Shown here: one piece after another, positions 1-8,311 of the stretch
Layout: the number at the start of each line of letters is the position of its first letter
Numbering within the stretch: position 1 is the stretch's first letter
Origin: Acetobacteraceae bacterium
GTDB taxonomy: Bacteria; Pseudomonadota; Alphaproteobacteria; Acetobacterales; Acetobacteraceae
Assembly (NCBI GenBank): GCA_031291795.1
Contig: JARLIJ010000094.1
Coordinates: forward strand, 1-40,035
Reading direction: 5' to 3'
DNA: 40,035 nt
The notes under the pieces: model-generated
What the model was told of the DNA's origin: nothing
Database searches by the model: none
What the model saw: the letters and a program-made list of their open reading frames with translations, nothing else
Program-made: the position numbers and the translations under genes

Positions 1-192
1 CAATGGTGACGGCAAGTCGGACATTCTCTGGCAGAGCGACGACGGATCGGTCGCCATCTGGGAGATGAACGGAACGGCGATCGTCGGCGGCGGAAATATC
101 CAGCTCAATCCCGGACCGAGCTGGCACGTGAAGGGCACCGGGGATTTCAATGGTGACGGCAAGTCGGACATTCTCTGGCAGAGCGACGACGG
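1..192 (+). repeat. 147-bp in-gene tandem repeat (FG-GAP unit)
   Basis: Bases 1-45 and 148-192 are identical, giving a 147-bp period (49 codons). The second unit differs only after this block. The repeat encodes the FG-GAP core and probably continues upstream of the window. Confidence 0.8.
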
Positions 193-583
193 CTCCGCAG
201 CGATCTGGCAGATGGACGGTACGACGATCATTGGCGGCGGCAACATCCCGCTCAATCCCGGATCGCCTTGGCACATGACGGGCAGCGATGGCATGCGCTT
301 CATCAACGCCACATCGAGCACCGGAACCCTGACTGCGACATCGGAGCCGGACGAGTTCGTGCTGACTACACACTTGCCGGGCGCTCTCGCGATCGCCGGA
401 TTCAATGCGGCACAGGACATTATTGCGTTGAGCAAGGCATCATTTGCGAACTTTGCCGCCTTGCTGGCGCACAGCACGACATCCGGTGGCAGTACCATGA
501 TCGCGCTGGACCGGTCCAGCTCACTGACAATCCTTGGCATCGCACCTGGCTCACTGCACGCCAGCAATTTCGCATTTGTTTGA
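2..583 (+). CDS. FG-GAP/VCBS repeat protein, C-terminal part (5' end outside window)
   Basis: The reading frame is open from the first bases, so the start lies upstream. About 193 residues are visible. They contain two copies of a 49-residue repeat with the FG-GAP calcium-binding core NGDGKSDILWQSDDGS, followed by W-E/Q-M-(N/D)-G-T and GGGNI. The C-terminal ~80 residues (FVLTTHLPGALAIAGF onward) lack the repeat and resemble the end of RTX/serralysin-type secreted proteins: hydrophobic with a short aromatic tail ending in NFAFV. Family knowledge suggests an extracellular, beta-propeller-like or adhesin-type protein exported by type I secretion; the export route is inference. The two repeat copies are nearly identical in DNA as well as protein, which points to recent duplication or homogenisation. 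The full domain plan cannot be judged because the N-terminus is missing. Confidence 0.8.
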   Translation, partial: NGDGKSDILWQSDDGSVAIWEMNGTAIVGGGNIQLNPGPSWHVKGTGDFNGDGKSDILWQSDDGSAAIWQMDGTTIIGGGNIPLNPGSPWHMTGSDGMRFINATSSTGTLTATSEPDEFVLTTHLPGALAIAGFNAAQDIIALSKASFANFAALLAHSTTSGGSTMIALDRSSSLTILGIAPGSLHASNFAFV

Positions 584-916
584 GCCCGACGGCGGCCATC
601 GCCGATAACGGATGGCTCGCGCCGGCCATCCGTATGGTAATGTGCCGCAATAGATAGCCGGGAGGAGCCCCATGAGCATTGGGATAAGACGGCACCAGAA
701 GATGCTCTCCCTCTCCCCTTGCGGGAAAGGGAGAACCTTCTCCATCGCCACTCTGCTGCTTATGAAGACGCATGAGCCGGCCCCCGGTCCCGTCCGGAAG
801 GCCATGACGAGGCCACAAGGGTCACTCCCGACGCCGCTTGCAATGACCGGCGGGACCACGGAAGTTGCCCTTGCCGCCATCGCTCCCTCACCGGACGAAG
901 CCGGCGCGTTCGGCCA
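584..916. other. Gene-free spacer with repeat remnants
   Basis: No convincing gene is present. A short inverted repeat at 707-733 pairs CTCCCT with AGGGAG around a CCCC-TTGC-GGG centre, a type of imperfect hairpin common in intergenic DNA of GC-rich bacteria. An 84-codon open frame crosses the spacer, but it translates the repeat itself and has no recognisable protein features. Confidence 0.5.
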
Positions 917-1381
917 CTACCCCTGACGGCTCACCCGGCCGCTATGCGGGTCCATGGTGAACCGCGCGATCACCGCCCCCTCCGGCGTCGCCACCGCGAA
1001 ACCAATCGGCCCCTCCGGTGTGGCCGCGACGTCGATGATCTTCCAGGTGTGGTTGCCCTGCCAGACCAGGAAGGCCTCGGCGATCTTCTGCACGTCCGCC
1101 GGCGCGAGCTGTCGGTCCTCATGGCGGAAGACCAGGGCAAACGTGCCCGGTGCCGGCCGTGCTGCATCCGAGCCATTCATCGGGCCATGCATGCGATGCA
1201 TCCATCCGTGCATCCAGGGCCGTCCGCCACGTCCGTCCATCCCGGGGCCACCGCCCGCCCCGGGACCCTCCATGACCTGGCCGGGAGGAGGCGGTGCCGG
1301 CTGGGCGTCAGCGACCAGTGCACCGGTGGCGATCCCGCCGATCACGAACGCCACGACGGCGGCCAGGATTGTGTTACGCAT
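917..1381 (-). CDS. Small secreted His/Met/Gly-rich protein, PepSY-like C-terminus
   Basis: A 154-residue protein. The ATG at 1381 is chosen because GGAGGA sits 4 bases upstream; a TTG 12 bases further out would overlap that ribosome binding site. An N-terminal signal peptide or anchor (MRNTILAAVVAFVIGGIATG) ends near ADAQ. A Pro/Gly-rich linker then leads into a His/Met-rich patch (PWMHGWMHRMHGPM), the kind of segment seen in periplasmic copper or other metal-handling proteins. The C-terminal ~70 residues have a lysine/tryptophan strand (GNHTWKIIDVA) and end with a pattern reminiscent of PepSY domains (strand, then FTMDPHSGRV). It is divergent from a two-component system 135 bp away, so it is a plausible target or accessory of that system. 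Metal binding is inference from composition; no family assignment is certain. Confidence 0.75.
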   Translation of the reverse strand: MRNTILAAVVAFVIGGIATGALVADAQPAPPPPGQVMEGPGAGGGPGMDGRGGRPWMHGWMHRMHGPMNGSDAARPAPGTFALVFRHEDRQLAPADVQKIAEAFLVWQGNHTWKIIDVAATPEGPIGFAVATPEGAVIARFTMDPHSGRVSRQG

Positions 1382-1456
1382 TCGATCCTCCAACAGATAC
1401 CGAAGCCGTGAATTAAGCGCCTGATGTTGCGGCCGATGCGTGATCCACGCGAATTA

Positions 1457-1472
1457 TTGCAAAGAAATGCAA
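1457..1472. promoter_or_regulatory. Inverted repeat in the divergent promoter region
   Basis: TTGCA-AAGAAA-TGCAA is a perfect 5-bp dyad with a 6-base spacer, lying between the periplasmic protein gene (start 1381) and the response regulator gene (start 1517). It is a candidate binding site for the adjacent response regulator controlling both directions. No second copy was seen, so the assignment is weak. Confidence 0.35.
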
Positions 1473-1516
1473 CGGCTTGTTCCGCTCCGTCCGCGTGCCG
1501 CTATGTTCCGCTCGCC

Positions 1517-2236
1517 ATGGAACAAACACCTCACATCCTGGTCGTGGACGATGACCGCGAAATCCGCGACCTGTTGGGCCGGTTTCTCGAGAAGCACCGG
1601 CTTCGCGTCACCACCGTGCGCGATGCCAAGGAAGCCAGGCGGGCGTGGCTGAACGGCCACTACCAGCTCATCGTCCTCGACCTCATGCTACCGGGCGAAT
1701 CCGGCCTCGACCTCGCCCGCTGGCTACGCAGCCAGTCCGATGTGCCGCTGGTGATGCTCACCGCGATGGGCGAGGAAACCGACCGCATCATCGGCCTGGA
1801 ACTCGGGGCCGACGACTACGTGCCGAAACCGTTCAACCCACGCGAGCTGCTCGCCCGCGTCCGGGCCGTGCTGCGGCGCGTGGGCGAGCAGGCCGACCAC
1901 CGCGTGGAAGCGGGGACGCGCGCCTTCCGCTTCGGCGGCTGGACACTGGAGCCGACCCGCCGCCGCCTGCTCAACCCCGATGCGGTCGAAGTGCCGCTCA
2001 CCGGCGGCGAGTACGACCTGCTGGTGGCCCTGGTCGAGCGGGCCAACCGCGTGCTGACTCGCGACATGCTGCTGGACCTGCTGCGCGGCCGCCAGGCGGG
2101 GCCGTTCGACCGCGCGATCGACGTCGCCATCTCCCGCTTGCGGCGCAAGCTGGAGGACGACGGACGCAACGCCCAACTCATCAAGACCGTGCGCGGCGGC
2201 GGGTATGTGCTGGCCGCGACCGTCGAGCGCGTATGA
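1517..2236 (+). CDS. OmpR/PhoB-family response regulator
   Basis: A 239-residue transcriptional regulator. The receiver domain spans about residues 6-120, with the acidic pocket at D11-D12, the phospho-acceptor D55 (LIVLDLMLPGESG), T82 and K104 (VPKPFNP). A winged-helix DNA-binding domain occupies about 138-236 (EVPLTGGEYDLLVALV, then RLRRKLEDD and RTVRGGGY-like wing). The ATG at 1517 is chosen because it puts the first beta strand at residues 7-10, as in the family; in-frame upstream codons would add 31 unrelated residues. Its stop overlaps the start of the histidine kinase gene by 4 bp, so the two are cotranscribed and translationally coupled. The stimulus is unknown; the divergent His/Met-rich periplasmic protein hints at metal or envelope stress. 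Confidence 0.93.
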   Translation: MEQTPHILVVDDDREIRDLLGRFLEKHRLRVTTVRDAKEARRAWLNGHYQLIVLDLMLPGESGLDLARWLRSQSDVPLVMLTAMGEETDRIIGLELGADDYVPKPFNPRELLARVRAVLRRVGEQADHRVEAGTRAFRFGGWTLEPTRRRLLNPDAVEVPLTGGEYDLLVALVERANRVLTRDMLLDLLRGRQAGPFDRAIDVAISRLRRKLEDDGRNAQLIKTVRGGGYVLAATVERV

Positions 2237-3594
2237 ACCCTTCGACAGCGCACACGAAGTTTCGGTTCTGGCCGCGCAGCCTGGCAACTCGGACCGCGAT
2301 GGTGGTGCTGGTGGGGCTGATCCTCGTACAGATCGCCGGCCTGACGATCCATGCCCTGGACCGCATTGACATCCAGCGCCTCGCGCTGGCGCGCGACATG
2401 GCGGTTCGTGTCGCCGGAATTTACCGTACGGTGGTGATGACGCCACCGCCGTCGCGTGACGCCGTGCTGTCGGAGATGCGCCGCGGGCCGGTCCTGGAAG
2501 CCACGCTGGGCCCGAACCGTCCGTCCGAGGACATGCCGGAGATGCCGGTACCGCTGCAGCGACTGTTCCGGGTCAATCTTAGTCTCGTGCCGGTCGGCGG
2601 CGCGCAATACCGCTGGAAGGAAGTGGTGGTGCTGGGCGGACCGGCGTGGCACCGCATCGTGTTCGGCCTGCATTTGCCCGAAGGCGATTGGCTCGAGGTC
2701 ACGATGGCGGCCGAACCGCCGCGGCCATGGCACTCGCCGACGTTCCTGCTCGCATTCGTGCTAATGACGATCGTGGCGGCTGGCCTCACGGTGTGGGCGG
2801 TGAGACGACTGGTCGCTCCGGTGCAGACCCTCGCTGCCGCCGCCGAGGCGCTCGGACGCGATGTCAACGCCCCGCCATTGCCGGAGGATGGCCCGCTGGA
2901 GGTCGCCACGGCCGCCGCCGCGTTCAACACGATGGCTGCCCGTATCCGCCGCTTCGTGCAGGACCGCACCGAGCTGCTGACCGCGATCGGGCATGACCTG
3001 CGCACGCCGATCACCCGCCTGAAGCTGCGCGCCGAGTTCGTCGAGGATGACGAGCAGCGCGGCAAGATGCTGGCGGACCTGGAGGAACTGGAGGCGATGG
3101 TCTCGGCCACGCTCGCCTTCGGCCGTGACGCGCGCAACACCGAGTCGGTTTCGCCGATCGACCTCGCGGAATTGCTGCGGACGGTGCTGGACGAGGCCGG
3201 CGACGCGCGGCCGGATGCGGTGGACCGGCTCAGCTATGACGGTCCCGCGCACCTGACCATCCAGGCTCGCTCCCTCAGCCTCAAGCGGGCGTTGGCCAAT
3301 CTGGTATCCAATGCCGTGACGTATGGTGGATCGGCCCATATCCGGCTGGTCCCGCCTTCGGATGGCATGATCACGATCCTGGTGGAGGATGACGGACCCG
3401 GGATCAGGCCACAGGATCTGGACCGGGTGTTCGAGCCGTTCCAACGCGGTGAATCGAGCCGTAACCGGGAGACCGGCGGCGTCGGCCTGGGATTGCCGAT
3501 CGCGCGCAACATTGTGCGCGCACATGGCGGCGATGTCGCGCTGGCCAACCGCGCCAGCGGCGGTGCGCGCGCCACCGTGACGCTGCCGGCCTAG
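2233..3594 (+). CDS. EnvZ-like membrane sensor histidine kinase
   Basis: A 453-residue inner-membrane kinase. TM1 is about residues 20-40, a periplasmic sensor region of ~125 residues follows, TM2 is about 170-190 (FLLAFVLMTIVAAGLTVW), and a HAMP linker lies at ~191-243. The dimerisation/phosphotransfer helix carries H254 in GHDLRTPITRLK, the classical type seen in EnvZ-like kinases. The ATPase domain has an N box (NLVSNAV, ~356-362), a G1 box (EDDGPGI, ~385-391) and a G2 box (GGVGLGLPIA, ~415-424). The start overlaps the response regulator stop (ATGA). The same frame is open 588 bases further upstream, but that part is an off-frame reading of the regulator gene. It phosphorylates the upstream regulator; the periplasmic domain shows no recognisable ligand-binding fold. 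Confidence 0.92.
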   Translation: MNPSTAHTKFRFWPRSLATRTAMVVLVGLILVQIAGLTIHALDRIDIQRLALARDMAVRVAGIYRTVVMTPPPSRDAVLSEMRRGPVLEATLGPNRPSEDMPEMPVPLQRLFRVNLSLVPVGGAQYRWKEVVVLGGPAWHRIVFGLHLPEGDWLEVTMAAEPPRPWHSPTFLLAFVLMTIVAAGLTVWAVRRLVAPVQTLAAAAEALGRDVNAPPLPEDGPLEVATAAAAFNTMAARIRRFVQDRTELLTAIGHDLRTPITRLKLRAEFVEDDEQRGKMLADLEELEAMVSATLAFGRDARNTESVSPIDLAELLRTVLDEAGDARPDAVDRLSYDGPAHLTIQARSLSLKRALANLVSNAVTYGGSAHIRLVPPSDGMITILVEDDGPGIRPQDLDRVFEPFQRGESSRNRETGGVGLGLPIARNIVRAHGGDVALANRASGGARATVTLPA

Positions 3595-3728
3595 CCGAAG
3601 GCGCGGTGGCTTCGCCTCTGCTCGTTCAAAGACGCGCGCCGGGGCTTGCCGGCACCGCGGCGAGCAAGGATATTGCGCGCAACCTCACAGCACGGAAACG
3701 CCCCCTTGGTCCTGCTCGACTGACGCGC

Positions 3729-4211
3729 ATGAAGCTGCAAACTGCCGAGGCGCCTCTGCTGGACGCCATCGATCGTCGCATTCTGGCTGAATTGCAGGCC
3801 GATGGCCGCATCACCAATGTGGAGCTGGCGCGGCGTGCCGGGATTTCGGCGCCCCCCTGCCTGCGCCGGGTACGGCGGCTGGAGGAGGCGGGAGTCATCC
3901 GTGGCTACCATGCCGATTCCGACCCGCAGAAACTGGGATGGGAGATCACGTTCTTCGCGATCGTCGGTCTCGATAGCCAAAAGGAAATCGTCCTGGCTGC
4001 GTTCGAGCACTCGGTCGCCGCCTGGTCGGAGGTGCGGGAGTGTCACATGATCCGCGGTGGCGGTGACTTCCTGCTCAAATTGGTGGCGCGCGACACGGCA
4101 CACGAGAACCAACTGACCCAGCGGCTGACAGGCCTGGCGACGGTCAGCAAAGTGCAGACGCTGCAGACCATCCGGACGAGCCGCCTGCTGGCCGGGGTGC
4201 CGCTGGGCTGA
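3729..4211 (+). CDS. Lrp/AsnC-family transcriptional regulator
   Basis: A 160-residue regulator of typical family length. The N-terminal helix-turn-helix lies at about 15-60 (LDAIDRRILAELQADGRITN, then ELARRAGISAPPCLRRVRRLEE). The C-terminal RAM effector domain lies at about 74-150 and includes the GGGDFLLKLVARD turn that forms the amino-acid binding and oligomer interface in the family. The ATG at 3729 is preferred over longer in-frame starts because the DNA-binding domain begins right after it. Lrp/AsnC proteins usually respond to amino acids and often control an adjacent gene, but the neighbours here (a kinase gene upstream, a surface protein gene converging from the other side) give no target. 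Confidence 0.9.
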   Translation: MKLQTAEAPLLDAIDRRILAELQADGRITNVELARRAGISAPPCLRRVRRLEEAGVIRGYHADSDPQKLGWEITFFAIVGLDSQKEIVLAAFEHSVAAWSEVRECHMIRGGGDFLLKLVARDTAHENQLTQRLTGLATVSKVQTLQTIRTSRLLAGVPLG

Positions 4212-4214
4212 AGG

Positions 4215-5432
4215 TCAGCGCTTCCGCCGCCGATAGCGGATCGCCCCCAGGCCGGCCAGAGCGATTCCGAAGGTCAGCAGGCCACCCGGTTCCGGCGTCG
4301 CGACGGTGCCGCCCGGCAAACCTCCGGTAAACGGATAGGAGTGCAACTCGCCGCTGCCACTGAAACTGTTGGCGACCACAGTCCCGTCGATCGGGCTGCT
4401 ATTGCTCACCGCCGCCAGCGGGGCCAGGACCGTGCCGCCGAACTCATTGCTGAACGTGATGCCGGTGGCATTGACGAAATTCCACAGCACCTCGTCGGCA
4501 TAGCTGGTCGGGTTGGAGAAGTTCACGCTGTTCAGGAAACTATAGGCGCAGGTCACGTCGACACAGCTGTCGACATTGACGTTGATGATGACCGAAGTGG
4601 CCCCGTCGAGGTTGATCGTCACCGTCGAGTTCGCCATGAACAGCGACGTATTGATGTCGAACACGGCAATGCCCGAGGCGTTCGGCGCCGCATTGAAGGT
4701 GATGCTGCTGCCCGAGACGCGTACGGTGCTGTTGGCGGACTGGCCGGCGAGTTGTGTCGACAATGCGGTCAGGGGCGCTTTGAATGTGCTGTTGAAATCC
4801 GGCAATGCAGGCGGGGTTATGCCGGCACTGGCTGCCTGTGTCGCGGTTGCGCCGTTGTTCATGTTCAGGCTGCCCGTGACGCTGCCCGTATAGATCAGGC
4901 CGGTACCGCCGTTCACGGACACATTGCCGGTATTGCCGTTGATCCGAACGGCCCCGCCGCTGTTCAGCGTGATCTGGCCGGTATTGTTCCCATTGATCGA
5001 GGCGGCCACGGCGCCGCCATTGCCGTTGATCGTGCCACTGTTTCCGGCGCCGACAAAAACGCTGCCCCCCGCGTTCAGATTGACGCTGGCGCTATTCGAG
5101 CCGAGAATCGTTAAACTACCGTTGATACTAAACGAATTGGACCCAGTCTCATTTCCGTAGACCATCAGGCCGGAAAAAGACGATGCAGCGGCGCTGCCGG
5201 GCGCCTGGTTGAAGCCCGCGCCCGCCGACACGTTGCCGCCCACCACCGCCCGACCTTGCACGTCGGAGGAGTTGCTGAAATTTCCAAACACTACAGCATT
5301 GAATTGGCTAAGGATTTGCGCGGACGACAGCGGCGTGGCGCCGGCGGTTCCTACGCTGAGAATCAGTCCAAACGCTGCGATCAATAATGTGATCGGACGT
5401 CGTGGCCTTGGCAAAATCATCTCGCGGGTCAT
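4215..5432 (-). CDS. Choice-of-anchor A family PEP-CTERM surface protein
   Basis: A 405-residue secreted protein. The signal peptide covers about residues 1-38 (ILPRPRRPITLLIAAFGLIL then SVGTAGATP). The mature part is very rich in Gly, Asn and Ser and begins with LSSAQILSQFNAVVFGNFSN, typical of the choice-of-anchor A domain; it also has the conserved-looking GTVLAPLAAVSNSSPIDGTV. The last ~27 residues form a sorting tag: TPEPGG, a hydrophobic helix and RYRRRKR, which is the PEP-CTERM signal processed by exosortase in exopolysaccharide-producing bacteria. No exosortase gene is in the window. The ATG at 5432 has GGTGAG about 7 bases upstream; an upstream TTG is less likely. The gene body and upstream region are less GC-rich than neighbouring genes. 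Probably part of the cell surface or biofilm matrix. Confidence 0.88.
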   Translation of the reverse strand: MTREMILPRPRRPITLLIAAFGLILSVGTAGATPLSSAQILSQFNAVVFGNFSNSSDVQGRAVVGGNVSAGAGFNQAPGSAAASSFSGLMVYGNETGSNSFSINGSLTILGSNSASVNLNAGGSVFVGAGNSGTINGNGGAVAASINGNNTGQITLNSGGAVRINGNTGNVSVNGGTGLIYTGSVTGSLNMNNGATATQAASAGITPPALPDFNSTFKAPLTALSTQLAGQSANSTVRVSGSSITFNAAPNASGIAVFDINTSLFMANSTVTINLDGATSVIINVNVDSCVDVTCAYSFLNSVNFSNPTSYADEVLWNFVNATGITFSNEFGGTVLAPLAAVSNSSPIDGTVVANSFSGSGELHSYPFTGGLPGGTVATPEPGGLLTFGIALAGLGAIRYRRRKR

Positions 5433-5643
5433 CGGATACTCACCCGAACCCAATTCCGACCAGGGTTCGATGGTGGGATATATAGGGGATATGAATTAAA
5501 AGTTAAACCGTTTTCTATAAAATAGATCTACGATACCTGTCTGTATGCGATTTGGGCTCGAAGTATGCAGAGGCATGGCTTGACGGTTCACGCGGCTCCG
5601 CTATCTGGCGCTGTCGCCGCACCGGCGACCGTCAGTGGATCGC
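5433..5643. promoter_or_regulatory. AT-rich divergent promoter region
   Basis: Between the PEP-CTERM gene (leftward) and the GT2 gene (rightward). Bases about 5475-5545 are strikingly AT-rich for this genome (ATGAATTAAAAGTTAAACCG, TTTTCTATAAAATAGATC), so promoters for one or both genes are likely here. No exact -35/-10 pair was assigned. Confidence 0.4.
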
Positions 5644-6774
5644 ATGAACGAATCACCTTCCCCCACCGCCCCGCGGCGCTCGTCCGGTGCTCCGACCCTG
5701 ACCGTCGTGGTGCCGTGCTATAATGAGCAACCGAACGTCGCGCCGATGATCGCCAAGCTCGACAGCGCCCTGGGCGGGATCGACTGGGAGGTGATCTATG
5801 TCGATGACGACAGTCCGGACGGCACCGCCGACGAGGTGCGCCGGGTGGCGCGCCATGACCCGCGGGTCCGCTGCCTTCGGCGGGTCGGGCGGCGTGGCCT
5901 TGCCTCTGCGGTAATCGAGGGCGCGCTGGCGTCATCAGCCGAGTACGTCGCAGTGATCGATGGCGACCTGCAGCATGACGAGACCCGCCTACCGACCATG
6001 CTGGCCGCGTTGCGTAGCGGCCAATACGACCTCGCCATCGGCTCGCGCCATGTGGAAGGTGGCGACGCCGGCGGCCTTGCCAACCGCTGGCGGCACCTGA
6101 TCTCCAACGGCGGCATACGGCTCGCCCAGTACTTCCTACCGGTGAAGCTGACCGATCCGATGAGCGGCTATTTCATGCTGCGCCGGCCGTTGTTCGAGCA
6201 ACTCGCCCACAGCCTGACCGGCCAGGGCTTCAAGATCCTGCTTGACCTCGTTTTGAGCGCGTCGGCGCCGCTGCGGGTGGTGGAGATCCCAGTGCAGTTC
6301 CGCGAACGCCTCGCCGGAGAGAGCAAACTGGACGCTCTGGTGATGGCGCAATTCGGCGGCCTGCTGCTGGACAAGGTGTTCGGCGGCCTGCTGCCGCTGC
6401 GCTTCATCTCGTTTGCGATCGTGGGATGCCTCGGCGTCCTGGTGCATCTCGCCGTGCTGGCCACGCTGCGCGAGAGCACGGCGATGACCTTCGAGGTCGA
6501 GCAGGCGATCGCCACGGTGGTTGCCATGGCGTTCAACTTCGAGCTCAATAACGCCATCACCTACCGCGACCAGCGGCTACGCGGGCCTCGGCTATGGCGT
6601 GGCCTACTGCTGTTCATGGTGGTGTGCGGGGTCGGCGCGATCGCCAATATCGGCATCGCCCAGGCGTTGTACGAGCAGCACGCGGCGTGGACGGTTGCCG
6701 GGGCGATCGGTGCGGTGATCGGAGTGGTATGGAACTACGCGGTCTCAGCCACGCTGGTCTGGCGCGCACGGTGA
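5644..6774 (+). CDS. Polyprenyl-phosphate sugar synthase: GT2 fused to GtrA-like membrane domain
   Basis: A 376-residue enzyme. Residues ~18-245 form a GT2 domain of the dolichol-phosphate mannose synthase type: VVVPCYNEQPNV, the YVDDDSPDGT acidic loop, DGDLQHDE with metal-binding D106-x-D108, and DPMSGYFMLRR. Residues ~255-376 form about four membrane helices of the GtrA type (VGCLGVLVHLAVLATLR, FNFELNNAITYRDQR, WNYAVSATLVWR). It would load a sugar from a nucleotide donor onto polyprenyl phosphate and anchor or flip it at the inner membrane. The next gene is a GT39 transferase that uses such lipid-linked sugars, so the pair probably modifies an envelope lipid, glycan or protein. A GTG 9 bases upstream is an alternative start. 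Confidence 0.9.
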   Translation: MNESPSPTAPRRSSGAPTLTVVVPCYNEQPNVAPMIAKLDSALGGIDWEVIYVDDDSPDGTADEVRRVARHDPRVRCLRRVGRRGLASAVIEGALASSAEYVAVIDGDLQHDETRLPTMLAALRSGQYDLAIGSRHVEGGDAGGLANRWRHLISNGGIRLAQYFLPVKLTDPMSGYFMLRRPLFEQLAHSLTGQGFKILLDLVLSASAPLRVVEIPVQFRERLAGESKLDALVMAQFGGLLLDKVFGGLLPLRFISFAIVGCLGVLVHLAVLATLRESTAMTFEVEQAIATVVAMAFNFELNNAITYRDQRLRGPRLWRGLLLFMVVCGVGAIANIGIAQALYEQHAAWTVAGAIGAVIGVVWNYAVSATLVWRAR

Positions 6775-6813
6775 GACCCGATCCGCGAGCGCTTGCGTGG
6801 TGAGGCTTCGCCG

Positions 6814-8259
6814 GTGACACGATGGGCCGCCGTCCTGGCGGCTCTGACGCTGGCGCGCCTGGCCGTCGCGGCGGCGATCCCGCTTGCGCCGGACGAGACC
6901 TATTACTGGGTATGGTCGCGCGCTCTCGCGGCCGGCTACCTCGACCACCCACCGATGGTGGCCTTGTGGATCCGCGCCGGAACAGCCCTGGCCGGCGAAG
7001 GCGCCCTGGGGATTCGCCTGTTGGGACCGCTATCCGCCGCGCTGGGATCAGTCCTACTGGCCGATGCAGCGGAGCGACTGCTGCCGGGGCGACGGGCGGG
7101 CATCATGGCGGCGGCGCTGCTGAACGCGACGCTGCTGTTTGGCGTCGGCACGGTGATCATGACGCCGGACACCCCGCTGCTGTTCTTCTGGACTGCCGCG
7201 CTTTGGGCCGCGGTGCATGCTGGGCGGTCCGGTGGGATCGCGTGGTGGAGCGTCGTGGGGCTGTGTGCCGGGCTCGCGCTGGCAAGCAAATACACCGCCG
7301 TGTTTTTGTGGTTCGGGCTCGCCCTATGGATATTGGTCGTCCCGTCGCTGCGCCGACAGTTGCGCAAGCCGGGGCCGTGGATCGGCGGCTTGGTCGCGGT
7401 CGCGGCGTTCCTGCCGGTTGTCGTATGGAACGCGGACCATGACTGGGCCAGCTTCCTGCGCCAGGGCGGACGTGCCGCCGCCTGGCGACCGACCCGTGCG
7501 ATCGGCTTCCTCGGCGAGTTGGTCGGTGCGCAGTTCGGGTTGGCCACGCCATTGGTGTTCCTACTCTGCGTGGTGGGAGGGGTGGCGGCAGCCCGCTCGG
7601 CCTGGCGACAACGCAATCCGGCCGCGACGCTGCTCGCTGCGCTGACCGTGCCGGCCACGTTGGTGTTCCTGCAGCACGCGATCGGCGACCGGGTGCAAGG
7701 CAACTGGCCGGCGATCCTGTATCCGGCGGCCTGCATCGCCGCGGCAGGGCTGGTCGGCCCCGCGTGGGAACGGTTGCAACGCCCGGCCGTCGTGCTTGGC
7801 TTAGCCATTACGGCGGCGATTTACGTCCAGGCTGCGGCCGGCGTATTACCGGTGCCGCCGAAGCGCGACCCGATCGCCTTGCAGCTCCGTGGCTGGACCG
7901 AACTGGCGGCCCAGGTGGAGGCGGTGCGGCAGCAGACAGGCGCGCGGTTCGTCGCCGCGGACCAGTATGCCCTGGCTGGCGAGCTGGCCCACGCGCTCCC
8001 CGCCGACGTGTCGGTGATCGGGGTCGAGGCTCGTTGGGCGCTGACCGCTCTGCCCCCAGCCGCGCCGGGCGATGCATCCGGGCTGCTGGTGCGCAACGCC
8101 CGCCGCGATGACGCAATTGATCCGACCCTATGGCGCGACGTCACGCCGGTGGGCGAGGCTGCCAGAGGCAGCATCGACACGTTCCGGCTTTACCGGGTCA
8201 CCGCGGCGCCAGGCTTGCGCGACGCGGTCTGGTTGCCTCGCCCCGATATGACGCGCTGA
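6814..8259 (+). CDS. GT39/ArnT-like lipid-linked sugar transferase
   Basis: A 481-residue polytopic membrane protein of the GT-C fold. The first periplasmic loop has D27-E28 in PDETYYWVWS and the YLDHPPMVAL motif at ~43-52, both characteristic of ArnT/PMT-type enzymes that move a sugar from polyprenyl phosphate to an acceptor. About ten hydrophobic helices follow to ~residue 370, with a soluble C-terminal domain after them. The GTG at 6814 is chosen because GGTGAGG lies 7 bases upstream; a TTG at 6793 is possible. It starts 39 bp after the GT2-GtrA gene and is probably cotranscribed: GT2 makes the lipid-linked donor and this enzyme uses it. The acceptor (lipid A, hopanoid, protein or glycan) cannot be told from the sequence. 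Confidence 0.88.
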   Translation: MTRWAAVLAALTLARLAVAAAIPLAPDETYYWVWSRALAAGYLDHPPMVALWIRAGTALAGEGALGIRLLGPLSAALGSVLLADAAERLLPGRRAGIMAAALLNATLLFGVGTVIMTPDTPLLFFWTAALWAAVHAGRSGGIAWWSVVGLCAGLALASKYTAVFLWFGLALWILVVPSLRRQLRKPGPWIGGLVAVAAFLPVVVWNADHDWASFLRQGGRAAAWRPTRAIGFLGELVGAQFGLATPLVFLLCVVGGVAAARSAWRQRNPAATLLAALTVPATLVFLQHAIGDRVQGNWPAILYPAACIAAAGLVGPAWERLQRPAVVLGLAITAAIYVQAAAGVLPVPPKRDPIALQLRGWTELAAQVEAVRQQTGARFVAADQYALAGELAHALPADVSVIGVEARWALTALPPAAPGDASGLLVRNARRDDAIDPTLWRDVTPVGEAARGSIDTFRLYRVTAAPGLRDAVWLPRPDMTR

Positions 8260-8311
8260 CCGGTCGGACGCCGCGGGCGCGTCTGCTGCCACAGGGTATC
8301 CGAGGGTCGCC

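Noticed and set aside
672-926. 84-codon rightward open frame
   Set aside because: It translates an intergenic repeat and has no recognisable protein feature.
1645-2232. Long N-terminal extension of the histidine kinase frame
   Set aside because: It is an off-frame reading of the response regulator gene; the 4-bp overlap start at 2233 matches the kinase family.
2421-3525. Long antisense frames opposite the histidine kinase and many other genes
   Set aside because: Typical of high-GC DNA; they lack protein motifs and the opposite strand is clearly coding.
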